Notes: generated from the letters alone by a model not told the origin. Positions 26,883-38,932 are shown, counted from the first letter of the stretch. The stretch: DNA of 62,260 nucleotides from Anaeramoeba ignava (GCA_028826165.1 JAPDFW010000026.1:7501-69760), one strand, 5' to 3'. A program made the numbers and translations.

Positions 26883-29800
26883 ATGTTTTATACAAGACAT
26901 ACAACTCGAAATCAATTTACTTTTTCTCAAATTGAACAACTTATAACTAAAAAATCTAAAATGGATTATTCAAATAAAAAAATTATTCCAAATCAAGGTT
27001 CTGAATCAGGAGATCCATTTCAAGACCTTCCTGATGAACGTAAATAAGCTTTACCACTTAAATTTATAATTATATTTATAATTAAATTTATAATTAAATT
27101 TATAATTAAATTTATAATTAAATTTATAATTAAATTTATAATTAAATTTATAATTAAATTTATAATTAAATTTATAATTAAATTTATAATTAAATTTATA
27201 ATTAAATTTATAATTAAATTTATAATTAAATTTATAATTAAATTTATAATTAAATTTATAATTATATTTATAATTAAATTTATAACTAAATTTATAATTA
27301 AATTTATAATTAAATTTATAATTAAATTTATAATTAAATTTGTAATAAATTTATAATTAAATTTATAATTAAATTTATAATTAAATTTATAATTAAATTT
27401 ATAATTAAATTTATAATTAAATTTATAATTAAATTTATAATTAAATTTATAATTAAATTTATAATTAAATTTATAATTAAATTTATAATTAAATTTATAA
27501 TTAAATTTATAATTAAATTTATAATTAAATTTATAATTAAATTTATAATTAAATTTATAATTATAAATTTATAATTAAATTTATAATTATATTTATAATT
27601 AAATTTATAATTAAATTTATAATTAAATTTATAATTAAATTTATAATTAAATTTATAATTAAATTTATAATTAAATTAATAATTAAATTAATAATTAAAT
27701 TTATAATTAAATTTATAATTAAATTTATAATTAAATTTATAATTAAATTTATAATTAAATTTATAATTAAAATTTATAATTAAATTTATAATTAAATTTA
27801 ATAATTAAATTTATAATTAAATTTATAATTAAATTTATAATTAAATTTATAATTAAATTAATAATTAAATTTATAATTAAATTTATAATTAAATTTATAA
27901 ATATATTTATAATTATATTTATAATTAAATTTATAATTAAATTTATATAATTTTATTTATAATTAAATTTATAATTAAATTTATAATTATATTTATAATT
28001 AAATTTATAATTATATTTATAATTAAATTTATAATTAAATTTATAATTATATTTATAATTAAATTTATAATTAAATTTATAATTTTATTTATAATTAAAT
28101 TTATAATTAAATTTATAATTTTATTTATAATTTTATTTATAATTAAATTTATAATTAAATTTATAATTATATTTATAATTAAATTTAAAATTAAATTTAT
28201 AATTATATTTATAATTAAATTAATAATTAAATTAATAATTAAATTTATAATTAAATTTATAATTATTTTCTCTTTGTTCTTTTTGTAATTGTTATTTAGT
28301 TATGCTTGAGATATTTTCTTATTTAGAAAAACCTTTTGAACTTGGAATTTGTTGTCCAGTTAATAATCAATTTGCTAGAATATCTAATGATTATATGTTA
28401 TGGAAAGAAATATTTAGAAAATATTCAGGATTATTTGATTATAACACTATTAGGCTAGTAGATTCAACTTATTTTGAAATTATGGGTAGATTTAAAAATA
28501 GATTTAAAAATAGATTTAAAAATAGATTTAAAAAATAGTTTAAAAATAGATTTAAAAATAGATTTAAAAAATAGTTTAAAAATAGATTTAAAAATAGATT
28601 TAAAAATATATTTAAAAATAAATTTAAAAATAAATTTATAATTAAATTTAAAAATAGATTTAAAAATAAATTTAAAAATAGATTTAAAAAATATATTTAA
28701 AAATAAATTTAAAAATAAATTTAAAAATAGATTTAAAAATAGATTTAAAAATAGATTTAAAAATAGATTTAAAAATAAATTTAAAAATAGATTTAGAAAT
28801 AGATTTAAAAATAAATTTAAAATAAATTTAAAAATAGATTTAAAAATAGATTTAAAAATAAATTTAAAAATAAATTTAAAAATAAATTTAAAAATAAATT
28901 TAAAAATAAAATTTAAAAATAGATTTAAAAATAAATTTAAAAATAAATTTATAATTATATTTAAAAATATATTTAAAAATAGATTTAAAAATAAATTTAA
29001 AAATAAATTTAAAAATAAATTTAAAAATAAATTTAAAAATAGATTTAAAAATAGATTTAAAAATAGATTTAAAAATAGATTTAAAAATAGATTTAAAAAT
29101 AAGATTTAAAAATAAATTTAAAAATAAATTTAAAAATAAATTTAAAAATAGATTTAAAAATAGATTTAAAAATAAATTTAAAAATAAATTTAAAAATAAA
29201 TTTAAAAATAAATTTAAAAATTTAAAATATATTTAAAAATATATTTAAAAATATATTTAAAAATATATTTAAAAATATATTTAAAAATATATTTAAAAAT
29301 ATATTTAAAAATAGATTTAAAAATAAATTTAAAAATAGATTTAAAAATAGATTTAAAAATAAATTTTAAATTAGATTTAAAAATAGATTTAAAAATAAAT
29401 TTAAAAATAGATTTAAAAATAAATTTAAAAATATATTTAAAAATAAATTTAAAAATAAATTTAAAAATAGATTTAAAAATAGATTTAAAAATAGATTTAA
29501 AAATAGATTTAAAAATAAATTTAAAAATAAATTTATAATTATATTTAAAAATATATTTAAAAATAAGATTTAAAAATAAATTTAAAAATATATTTAAAAA
29601 TAGATTTAGAAATAGATTTAAAAATAGATTTAAAAATAAATTTAAAAATAGATTTAAAAATATATTTAAAAATAAATTTAAAAATAGATTTAAAAATATA
29701 TTTAAAAATAAATTTAAAAATAGATTTAAAAATAAATTTAAAAATATATTTAAAAATAAATTTAAAATAAATTTAAAAATAGATTTAAAAATAGATTTAA

Positions 29801-31135
29801 AAATAGATTTAAAAATAGATTTAAAAATAGATTTAAAAATAAATTTAAAAATAAATTTAAAAATATATTTAAAAATAAATTTAAAAATTTAAAAATAAAT
29901 TTAAAAATAAATTTAAAAATATATTTAAAAATAAATTTAAAAATATATTTAAAAATAAATTTAAAAATATATTTAAAAATAGATTTAGAAATAGATTTAA
30001 AAATAGATTTAAAAATAAATTTAAAAATATATTTAAAAATAGATTTAAAAATAAATTTATAATTAAATTTAAAAATAGATTTAAAAATAGATTTAAAAAT
30101 TTATTTAAAAATAAATTTAAAAATAAATTTAAAAATTTAGAACCGTTGGGAATTGAAGAATATTTCAATCAAAACTCAGAACAAAATCAATCTCTTCAAC
30201 TCCAAATCGAACAACAACCCAAAAAATTATTTAACGAACAAATAAAAAAATTCCTGAATTTAAAAAAACAACAAAAAAAAAGACAAAAAGCAAAAGAAAG
30301 ACAAAAAAAATTGCATAAAACGAAACTATTTCTAACAAGTCCAGGATATGTAACAACAATATTTTGCCTGATATTAATATCAGTAATGTTTGCTTGTTCA
30401 AAATTTGAATCATATTTCAACAAGTCATATATTTTTATTGTTTTGCCTGCATTGATTAGCCTTGCATTTCTTTTAATATTGACAGGATGGTTTGTTGTTT
30501 TCCCGTCAACTTCAATAGTTGAAAAAATATATTCAATAACATGCTTTGCTCTTTTTTTTGACTTCTTTGCTTCGCTTTTGTTACTGGGTTTAACTGCTGA
30601 CCACTATTCTGATCTCCAAAATCATTCTTGGATCTTTTTTGTTTGTTTTGCTTTGCTTTTTTCCCATTTTGTTTTGTGGATCTTTTTGGTGATTTATAAC
30701 AAGCATGAAATCAAGATTGTTGCTTATAATCAAAATCTTTTCCATCAAATCCATGAATTTTGGGGATTTTTTTCATTTCCGTTTTTTTTATCAATTGTTT
30801 TTTTATTAGTAGCTTTTCAAAAAGCAAAAGTTGCCATGATTTTTTTAATATGTTCAAATATTATTCCTTGGATTTTATTTTGCATTTTCCGTTCTCAAGA
30901 TACTTTTCTTTTTCGCGATCTTCGAAAACTTGAGATTCCTCATTTAGTCATTTCTTTGCTTGCTTTTGCAACTGAATTGATGATGTATTTTAGATTGTTT
31001 CGAAATGTATCGATAAATTGGATTTTGATTTCTCTTCCAATTACAATTCCTTTATTTTTCTTTTGTATTCTTTTATGTTTCTGCATTTACAAAGAATGTT
31101 TGAATCACATGCGTTCAGCATTTTATGATTATTGA
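26883..31135 (+). CDS. F-box protein with TMEM185A-like multi-pass membrane domain (445 aa)
   Basis: Exons 26883-27039, 28300-28485, 30141-31135, all GT-AG with a continuous frame. Splicing creates the F-box across exons 1 and 2: DLPDE|LMLEIFSYLE, then VNNQFARISNDYMLWKEIFRKYS (residues about 48-97). The F-box binds Skp1 in SCF ubiquitin ligases. Exon 3 adds a Gln/Lys-rich basic linker and about eight membrane helices from residue ~185. The late segment RLFRNVSINWILISLPITIP resembles the repeated motif of the Tmemb_185A family (human TMEM185), but that match is from memory and moderate. If both halves are right this is a membrane-anchored F-box protein. Both introns (1260 and 1655 bp) are minisatellites, making the gene 4.25 kb for 1.3 kb of coding. 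Confidence 0.75.
27055..28262. repeat. AAATTTATAATT 12-bp minisatellite in F-box intron 1
   Basis: About 100 near-identical units. This is the most homogeneous array of the window; sparse variants are ATATTTATAATT and AAATTAATAATT. The unit contains no AG or GT. Confidence 0.97.
28490..30130. repeat. ATTTAAAAATAG/A 12-bp minisatellite in F-box intron 2
   Basis: About 135 units of ATTTAAAAATAG, ATTTAAAAATAA and ATTTAAAAATAT. Unlike the other intronic arrays, many units end in TAG on the sense strand, so they resemble 3' splice sites. The true acceptor (AAATTTAG|AA at 30140/30141) comes just after the last unit. Confidence 0.95.
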
Positions 31136-31260
31136 ATAATATTTAATTTAATTTAATTTATTTTTAATTTATTAATTTGAAATAAAAAACGAAAAAAAAT
31201 TTTTGTTTTTTTGTTTTTTGTTTTTTTCATTTTTTTCATTTTTCTTTTTTAATTAAGTAA

Positions 31261-34012
31261 ATGTTTGATTTTGATTTTGGAGAAGACCCAATTCTTGATG
31301 AAAATTTATCATTATTAATTGAATACACAAAAAAAGAAGATTTAGAAAATTTACAAAAAGTTTTGACTGAATTTGAATCAACAAAAGAATTAAGTGAACC
31401 TTTGAACTTAAACACACCACTTCATTTTGCTTGTGAAACTCAAACAAAAAAATGATTGAATTGCTTATTGAAAAAGGAGCTGATGTTAATTTTCTAAATG
31501 AGGATGAACAAAATTGTCTTCATATTGCTGCTAAATATTCAAATTCTCCAGAAATCATTGGTTTTTTATTTTCAAAAGGTGTTAGATATTCAAAAGATCA
31601 TTTTAAAATGACACCTTTAATTTATTCTTTGTCTCATCATGAACCAAATCTTGAAACAATGAAAATTTTATTTGCAAATGGAGCTAAAATTACCGAAACT
31701 GTATAAAAAAAATCAAAATATAATTAAAAAATATTTTTTGAATAAAATATTTTTGAATATTTGGATTAGAACCCAAAAAAAATCCCATTGTTGTTCGTCA
31801 TAATAAAAGCAGTCACTGATGAAGCAATATATGATTTCTTAATAGAAAAAGGCGCGGATATAAAACAAACTTATAGAGATAGAACATTATTAGATCATGC
31901 TATTCTTCTAGATCACAAAATAGAGTTTTTAAAATACTTGATCAAAAAAGGAATTAGTCCAAAAAGAAAACCCAAAAATACATTGCATTCACTTTTCCAC
32001 AAAATGGGAACAACAAAATCAACCAGCAAAGAAGTTCTTGATTTGTTCCTTTCGCACGGAATTGACCCACTTGCAGACAATGGATCAAATACTTTACTTG
32101 CTATTTGCATGAGAAATCAACAAAATATCGAAATTCTCAAGTTGATTTTGTCATATCTTTCCAAAGAACGAATCCAAGAATACGAAACAAAGAATCCTGA
32201 ATATTCACTACTTTTTATTGCACTTGAATCACGATCCACTTTTGAAACATTCAAAATATTAATTGAAGCAGGAACAAACATCAACATAATGACATCAAAA
32301 GGAACTCCTTTATTAAATGCAATAGAAAGAGGACTTGATCCTGCAATTCTGAAATTTATGATTGAAAATGGAGCGCTTTCGATAAATACGATCGATCAAT
32401 CCATGCCCAATCAATACTTGCTTAATAGAACACTCCACGATTTGGTTCGATACAAAAGAGATCGGGAACTTATTGACATGCTTCTTAAAAAAGGCGCAAT
32501 CGCAACAACAGATATTATCATCTCATCAATTGAAGACTTTGATGTATTCATTTATTTTTTGGATTTGTTTCCTGGTAATTTCCCTATTGTCGACCATTTT
32601 TGGACAATTTCTAATCATCGCAAGTCTCTTACATTTGAACAAATCAAGATTGTTCTTACTTATCTAAAGGATATCAATGAAGTCAACAAATACAAGGAAA
32701 CTTTCCTTCATCGTTTTGTGAGGAGTAAATTATTTAATAAGGAAGCACTTGACTATTTCATTTCCAAAGGAGCAAATCTTTTTCATAGAGATGATTCTTT
32801 CAAAACTCCTTTTGAACACTACTTGTTTGGAAATTGTTCAATGTATGAAAAAGATACTCAATCAATGAAGGAGATTATTCGTATTTTCATCAAGCAAGGA
32901 GCTGATGTCAATTTTATAAAACCAGAAAATGGCAATCATATTTTACATTTATTAGTTGCTTATAATTGCTTTCATATTGAAGTTTGGGAAGAATTACTTC
33001 CTTATATTCGTAAAATTCCAAAATATAAAAAATTAAAATTTTAATTAAAATTAAGATTAAAATTAAAAATAAAATAGAAAGAATTGATCCAATAAATAAG
33101 GAGTTTAGAAATCCTGAAGAAGAATTATTTTTTGATCTAAAAACTTATGAATTTGAAGATGACTCATATACTCAAATGGGATTTAATTTATTGCATTTCT
33201 TAAAACTTTTCAAATCTTATTCAGAAGATTATCTAAATTTCCTTGAAAGACAGGAATTGAAAGATTTGGAAATTGGATTTGCTTGTGGTTCGAAATTTAT
33301 GGTTCATCGATTAATTTTAGAAAAAAGAATAGGAAAGCAAAACATTGACAAATTCATTCAATTCTCATCACAAAAAACAAAAGAAGAAATGATGCCTTTT
33401 TTGAAATGGATTTATTCAGGTCAGTTTGCAGATGAAGAGTTTGAAAAGAAACAACTTGATGAATTTAACAAAGCAATTAAAGAACATAAAGAAATTTCTG
33501 ATTACATAAATGATTTCAGATATGAAAAATTCGATGCAACAAGATTTTTGGTTTACGAAAAACAAAAAGAGGATTTTAACCACATTTTCAATTTCCTCAA
33601 AGAAATTAATGCAGTTGAAACAGAAGAAGAAATGAAGGCAAAATCATTAACATCTGGAGTAATCAATGATCTTAAGCAATTATATCAAGATGAAGATTCA
33701 AAGGATTTTGTGATCGTGACTGAAAAAGAAAGAATTAAGGTTCACAAACTTGTTTTGATGGCAAGATCTGAATTATTTAGGGGAATGTTTGTTAGTGTGG
33801 AAGACAAAACGAATCAAGTTAGTGATTACAGTGGGAAAAGTTCTGAATCAATTAGTCAACTTATCAAGTTTTTATATTTTGATAAATTTGATAATGATCT
33901 TTCTTTTGAAGTTATTGAGGATTTGAAAGAGTTGAATATCTATTATCAATTAAATCAAAATTCAAGTTTTGAAAAACTTCTTCAATTCCAAAAAAATTTC
34001 AAAGAAATTTAA
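31261..34012 (+). CDS. Ankyrin-repeat protein with two C-terminal BTB domains, one-base frameshift in exon 1
   Basis: Exons 31261-31700, 31770-33009, 33078-34012. Exon 1 is open to LHFACETQTKK and then hits TGA. Reading resumes in the next frame with MIELLIEKGADVNFLN. The run at 31446-31452 has seven A where eight would keep the ankyrin frame, and restoring that count also makes exon 1 phase 0 as exon 2 requires. Ankyrin repeats (PLHFAC, NCLHIAAKYS, IEKGADI) fill about residues 40-560. The C-terminus has a short degenerate BTB (DLEIGFACGSKFMVHRLIL) and a full BTB (DFVIVTEKERIKVHKLVL, ARSELFRGMFVSV, VSDYSGKSSESISQLIKFLY). The BTB pair is the same as in the RCC1 genes at 44.7-50.3 kb and in the gene at 53.2 kb. 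BTB domains commonly recruit Cul3; the target is unknown. The frameshift is either a sequence error or recent damage. Confidence 0.75.
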
Positions 34013-34177
34013 ATCAAAAAAAAAAAGCAAATTTATTATTTTTATTTTTAATTTTTATTTTTATTTTTTTTAAGAAAATCAATAACAAAAAATTAATTTC
34101 TTCTTCTTTCAGAAAGTGACAACAAAAAAGAAGGAAAAGACAGCATAGAATAAAAAAGGAAGTGATTTTTTTCTTTT

Positions 34178-35365
34178 TCATTTTTTTTGATTAAAAGAGG
34201 GGTTAATTTGAGTTGAATAAGAAGTATTAAAATTTTCATTTTGCATCATCATTATTATTGGGTGAGTAGTTGGACTTGCATAAACAGGTTGAGAATGAAA
34301 GTAATTAAAAGAAGGATCAAAAAAATAACTTGAAGTTGAATAATTTATTTGTGGATTTTTTTGTGAATTTTGTTTTGTTTGATTCTCTTTATTTTGTGTT
34401 GATAAGTTTAGAAGTGATTGAACTGGCATTTCCATTAATGGTTCTTTTGTTTTTTTGTTTTTGGGATTTTTTTGTTGAGGTGATTTGGCTATATTTGCTG
34501 TTGAATCGGTATTTTCTTGAAATTTTGAAAATGCTTCTGAATATGAAGGTGAATTTAATTGATTTTTTATATTTTTATTTATATTATTATTTAGATTATT
34601 ATTTTTTGATTTATATTTAGATTATTATTTAGATTATAAATTATTATTTGAAATTTTATTATTTAAATTATTTTGATTTATATTTTGATTTTGATTTTGA
34701 TTTTGATTTATATTTTGATTTTGATTTTGATTTTGATTTTGATTTTATATTTTGATTTTGATTTTGATTTTGATTTTGATTTTGATTTTGATTTTGATTT
34801 TGATTTATATTTTGATTTTGATTTTGATTTTGATTTTGATTTTGATTTTGATTTAAATTTTGATTTTGAATTTTGATTTAAATTTTGATTTTAAATTTTG
34901 ATTTTGATTTTGATTTTGATTTTGATTTTGATTTTGATTTAAATTTTGATTTTGATTTTGATTTTGATTTTGATTTTGATTTTGATTTAAATTTTGATTT
35001 TGATTTTGATTTTGATTTAAATTTTGATTTTGATTTTGATTTTGATTTTGATTTTGATTTTGATTTTGATTTTGATTTTGATTTTGATTTATATTTTGAT
35101 TTTGATTTATATTTTGATTTTGATTTTGATTTTGATTTTGATTTATATTTTGATTTTGATTTTGATTTTGATTTTGATTTTGATTTTGATTTTGAAAAGA
35201 ATTAAAATAATTTTGTTGATAATTTTGATTAAATTGAGGATTAAAAGGAAAATGAGAAAAATTTTGATTTCCAAAAAATTGTTGGTTTTGTTGAAGATAA
35301 AGTTGGGGATTTTGTTGGAAAAGCATTTGTTGTTGTTGGTAAAAACGTTGTTGTTGTTGTTGCAT
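34178..35365 (-). pseudogene. N/Q-rich low-complexity protein locus with broken frame
   Basis: A Gln-rich start (MQQQQQRFYQQQQ at 35365) leads through FPFNPQFNQNYQQNYFNSFQ into a long (NQ)n array. The frame then shifts near 34890 (an extra A in TTTAAAATC). A second open stretch ends at 34178 (MEMPVQSLLNLS at 34435, PIIMMMQNENFN) and is open upstream through SPSYSEAFSKFQENTDSTAN. An Asn/Glu/Lys-rich open stretch also precedes 35365 in the same frame but has no ATG before a stop. The product would be a prion-like N/Q protein. Whether the breaks are real or repeat-assembly errors cannot be told here. Confidence 0.5.
34660..35200. repeat. ATTTTG hexamer array encoding NQ repeats
   Basis: Hexamers ATTTTG with TATATT and TAAATT interruptions. 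On the minus strand the array reads AATCAA, that is Asn-Gln. The same hexamer appears at 18510-18556 and in several coding tracts. Confidence 0.9.
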
Positions 35366-35749
35366 AAATTGTTGTTTTACTTTTTCGTTATTTATTTCTT
35401 TTTTTTCTTCTTCATTTTTTGTTTGATTTGTTATTTCATTTTCATTTTTATTTTCATTTTCATTTTCATTTTCATTTTCATTTTTATTTTTATTATTTCC
35501 ATTTCGATTTTTGTCATTTTTTTATTCATTTTTTTGAATTATTTTGTTTTAAAAATTTTTTTTTTATTTTTAATTTTTAATTTTTAATTTTTAAAAAAGA
35601 ATTAAAATAAATTTAATTGTTTTATAAAATTTTGAGAAAAATGAAAAATAAAAATGAAAAAAAAAATTAAAAAAAATTTTTTTCTTTATTCTTTTCATTT
35701 AAAAAGAGAAAATAAGAAAATTTTTTCTTTTTCAACTTTTTTTAATTAA
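35366..35749. other. Upstream region of the N/Q-rich locus
   Basis: Minus-strand CATTTTTATTTTTCATTTTTC and a long T run after A-rich sequence (around 35640-35690) match the upstream motif of other genes. I see no other gene in this stretch. Confidence 0.4.
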
Positions 35750-38140
35750 TAATTAGTTAAAATTTTTATTTTAAAATATTGTAATTAATTTTGCAAGTAA
35801 TTTAAATCTTTATTTAATATTTTTATTATTAAATTTTTATTAAAATTTGATCAAATAAAAAATAATCAAAAAAAATTTTTTCAATTTTCTTCTTTTATTT
35901 TTTAATTAATTTTTAATAATATTTAATTTAGATTAATTTTAATTTTGATTTTTATTTTGAATTTAATTTTTGTTTTGATTTTGATTTAATTATTTTAATT
36001 ATTAAATTTTTATTAAAAATAATCAAAAATATTTAATTTAATTTTCTTCTTATTTTTTTAATTTTTAATTATATTTAATTTTAATTTTATTTTAAATTAA
36101 TAATTTTTTAAAAATCTTTAATTAATTATTTTAATTTAAATTTTTATTAAAATTAGATAAAATAAAAAATAATCCAAAAATATTTAATTTAGTTTTCTTC
36201 TTATTTTTTTAATTTTTAATATTTATTTAGATTTTTGATTTAAATTAATAATAATAAATAATTTTTAAATCTTTAATTAATTATTTTTATTTAAATTTTT
36301 ATTAAAAATTTGATAAAATAAAAATAATCCAAAAATATTTAATTTAATTTTCTTCTTATTTTTAATTAATTTTTAATAATATTTAATTTTTATTTTGATT
36401 TAAATTAATAATAATAAATAATTTTTAAATCTTTAATTAATTATTTTAATTTAAATTTTTATTAAAAATTGATCAAATAAAAATAATCCAAAAATATTTT
36501 ATTTAATTTTCTTCTTATTTTTAATTAATTTTTAATAATATTTAATTTTAATTTTGATTTAAATTAATAATAATTTTTAAATCTTTATTTAAATATTTTT
36601 ATTTAAATTTTTATTAAAATAGATCAAATAAAAATAATCCAAAAATATTTTATTTAATTTTCTTCTTATTTTTAATTAATTTTTAATAATATTTAATTTT
36701 AATTTTGATTTAAATTAATAATAATAAATAATTTTTAAATCTTTATTTAATTATTTTTATTTAAATTTTTATTAAAAATAGATCAAATAAAAATAATTCA
36801 AAAATATTTTATTTAATTTTCTTCTTATTTTTAATTAATTTTTAATAATATTTAATTTTTATTTTGATTTAAATTAATAATAATAAATAATTTTTAAATC
36901 TTTAATTAATTATTTTATTTTAAATTTTTATTAAAATTAGATCAAATAAAAAATAATCCAAAAAATATTTTATTTAATTTTCTTCTTATTTTTAATTAAT
37001 TTTTAATTATATTTAATTTTTATTTTGATTTAAATAATTTTTAAATCTTTATTTAAATATTTTTAATTTAAATTTTTATTAAAATAGATCAAATAAAAAT
37101 AATCCAAAAATATTTAATTTAATTTTTTTTCTTATTTTTTTAATTTTTTAATAATATTTAATTTAGATTTTTAATTTTGATTTAAATTAATAATACATAA
37201 TTTTTAAATCTTTAATTAATTATTTTATTTTAAATTTTTATTAAAATTAGATCAAATAAAAAATAATTCAAAAATATTTTATTTAATTTTCTTCTTATTT
37301 TTAATTAATTTTTAATTATATTTAATTTAGATTAATTTTGATTTTGATTTAAATTAATAATAATAAATAATTTTTAAATCTTTAATTAAATATTTTAATT
37401 TAAATTTTTATTAAAATTAGATCAAAATAAAAAATAATCCAAAAATATTTTATTTAATTTTCTTCTTATTTTTAATTAATTTTTAATTATATTTAATTTT
37501 AATTTTGATTTAAATTAATAATAATAAATAATTTTTAAATCTTTAATTAAATATTTTTATTTTAAATTTTTTATTAAAAATAGATCAAATAAAAAATAAT
37601 CCAAAAAATATCTTATTTAATTTTCTTCTTATTTTTAATTAATTTTTAATAATATTTAATTTAGATTTAATTTTAATTTTGATTTAAATTAATAATAATA
37701 AATAATTTTTAAATCTTTAATTTAAATATTTTAATTTAAATTTTTATTAAAAATTGATCAAATAAAAATAATCCAAAAAATATCTTATTTAATTTTCTTC
37801 TTATTTTTAATTAATTTTTAATAATATTTAATTTTAGATTTTGTTTTAAATTAATAATAATAAATAATTTTTAAATCTTTAATTAATTATTTTAATTTAA
37901 ATTTTTTATTAAAAATAGATTAAATAAAAAATAATCCAAAAAATATTTAATTTAATTTTCTTCTTATTTTTTAATTAATTCTTAATTATATTTAATTTTG
38001 ATTTTGATTTAAATTAATAATAATAAATAATTTTTAAATCTTTAATTAAATATTTTAATTTAAATTTTTTTTAAAATTCTGATAAAATTCTGTTTTAAAA
38101 ATAATTCAAAAATATCTTTTTTAATTTTCTGTTTTATTAT
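35750..38140. repeat. Satellite B, ~150-160 bp tandem unit
   Basis: About 15 copies. Landmarks are TTTAATTTTCTTCTTATT (successive starts of TCTTCT at 36045, 36196, 36351, 36510, 36661), ATAATCCAAAAATATTT, and TTTAAATTAATAATAATAAA. It is distinct in sequence from satellite A. Copies vary by indels and short TTAGATTAA insertions. No coding potential is seen. Confidence 0.9.
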
Positions 38141-38144
38141 TTTT

Positions 38145-38272
38145 AGTTTTAAATTTTTGTTTTAAATTGATTTTGTTTTAAATTGATTCTGTTTTAAATT
38201 GATTCTGTTTTAAATTGATTTTGTTTTAAATTGATTCTGTTTTAAATTGATTCTGTTTTAAATTGATTTTGC
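38145..38272. repeat. 16-bp repeat TTTTAAATTGATTCTG
   Basis: Seven or eight copies alternate between GATTTTG and GATTCTG endings. They directly abut the 3' end of the DUF1648-like gene. Confidence 0.9.
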
Positions 38273-38275
38273 TTT

Positions 38276-38855
38276 TCAATCTTGCTTCTGCTTTGAATGC
38301 TCTAGTCTAAAAGCTCGACTATAAAAATAACTCCAAATAAAAACAAGAACCAAATAACCAGCAATAACAACCCATAAAACCCAAAACCAAGAAAGTTGAT
38401 GATTTGATAAATTTTCCATAAAAATAATTTGGAATAAAACCAAAAGAAACAAAAGGAGAATTAAATGAAAAACTTCGAAATACTTAATCGCTTTTTCAAT
38501 AGTTTTTTGCTTTCTTTCTTCAGAAAACCAATATTCTTTATTAGGAACTTTAAACCTTCCTCTTTGAAAAAGAAATGAAGTCAAAAACTTGAAAAGAACA
38601 AAAATTGCAATAGAAACAATTAAATAAGATCCAATTAATAATTTTTTACTTGATATCCAATCTGGTTCGAGCTGTAAAAATTAAAAAAAAAAAGCAAAAA
38701 AATTTTAAATTAATTTGAATTTTGCTTTTTTTTTTTTTTTTTAATACTTTAAAATTATAATGAACTGCAACTTGATCTGGTAAAACATAAAAATAATATA
38801 AAGATTGTAAAATTGAGAGAAAAAATAGAAACAAAATTAAAATAGATAAAATCAT
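38276..38855 (-). CDS. DUF1648-like small membrane protein of bacterial type (167 aa)
   Basis: Exon 1 is 38855-38748 and exon 2 is 38671-38276; splicing gives AVHYNFK|LEPDWISSKK. A first TM helix is followed by LPDQVAVHYNFKLEPDW, matching the DUF1648 signature LPDxVPxHFN..GxPD. A second TM helix leads to GRFKVPNKEYWFSEERKQKT, close to the N(L/V)PNKDYWLAPERR motif I recall from bacterial DUF1648 membrane proteins. Two more helices and a basic tail follow. The role is unknown in bacteria too. The 76-bp intron and AT-rich codons show it is a resident nuclear gene. The family is mainly prokaryotic, so acquisition from bacteria is likely but unproven. The upstream minus strand carries TTTTCATTTTTT. 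Confidence 0.8.
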
Positions 38856-38932
38856 TTTGGGAAAAATTTTTGAAAAAAAAAAAAAATGAAAAAAAAAATA
38901 ATTTTAAATTCATTTTTTTTTTAAAAAAGAAA

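Noticed and set aside
27055-30130. Possible CRISPR-like array because of regular short repeats
   Set aside because: Units are 12 bp with no unique spacers; these are simple minisatellites in introns.
29881-30168. 95-codon minus-strand frame of Asn/Leu/Phe repeats
   Set aside because: Antisense reading of F-box intron 2 repeats.
34673-35587. Plus-strand frames of Asp/Phe and Ile/Leu repeats
   Set aside because: Antisense shadows of the (NQ)n array in the minus-strand locus.
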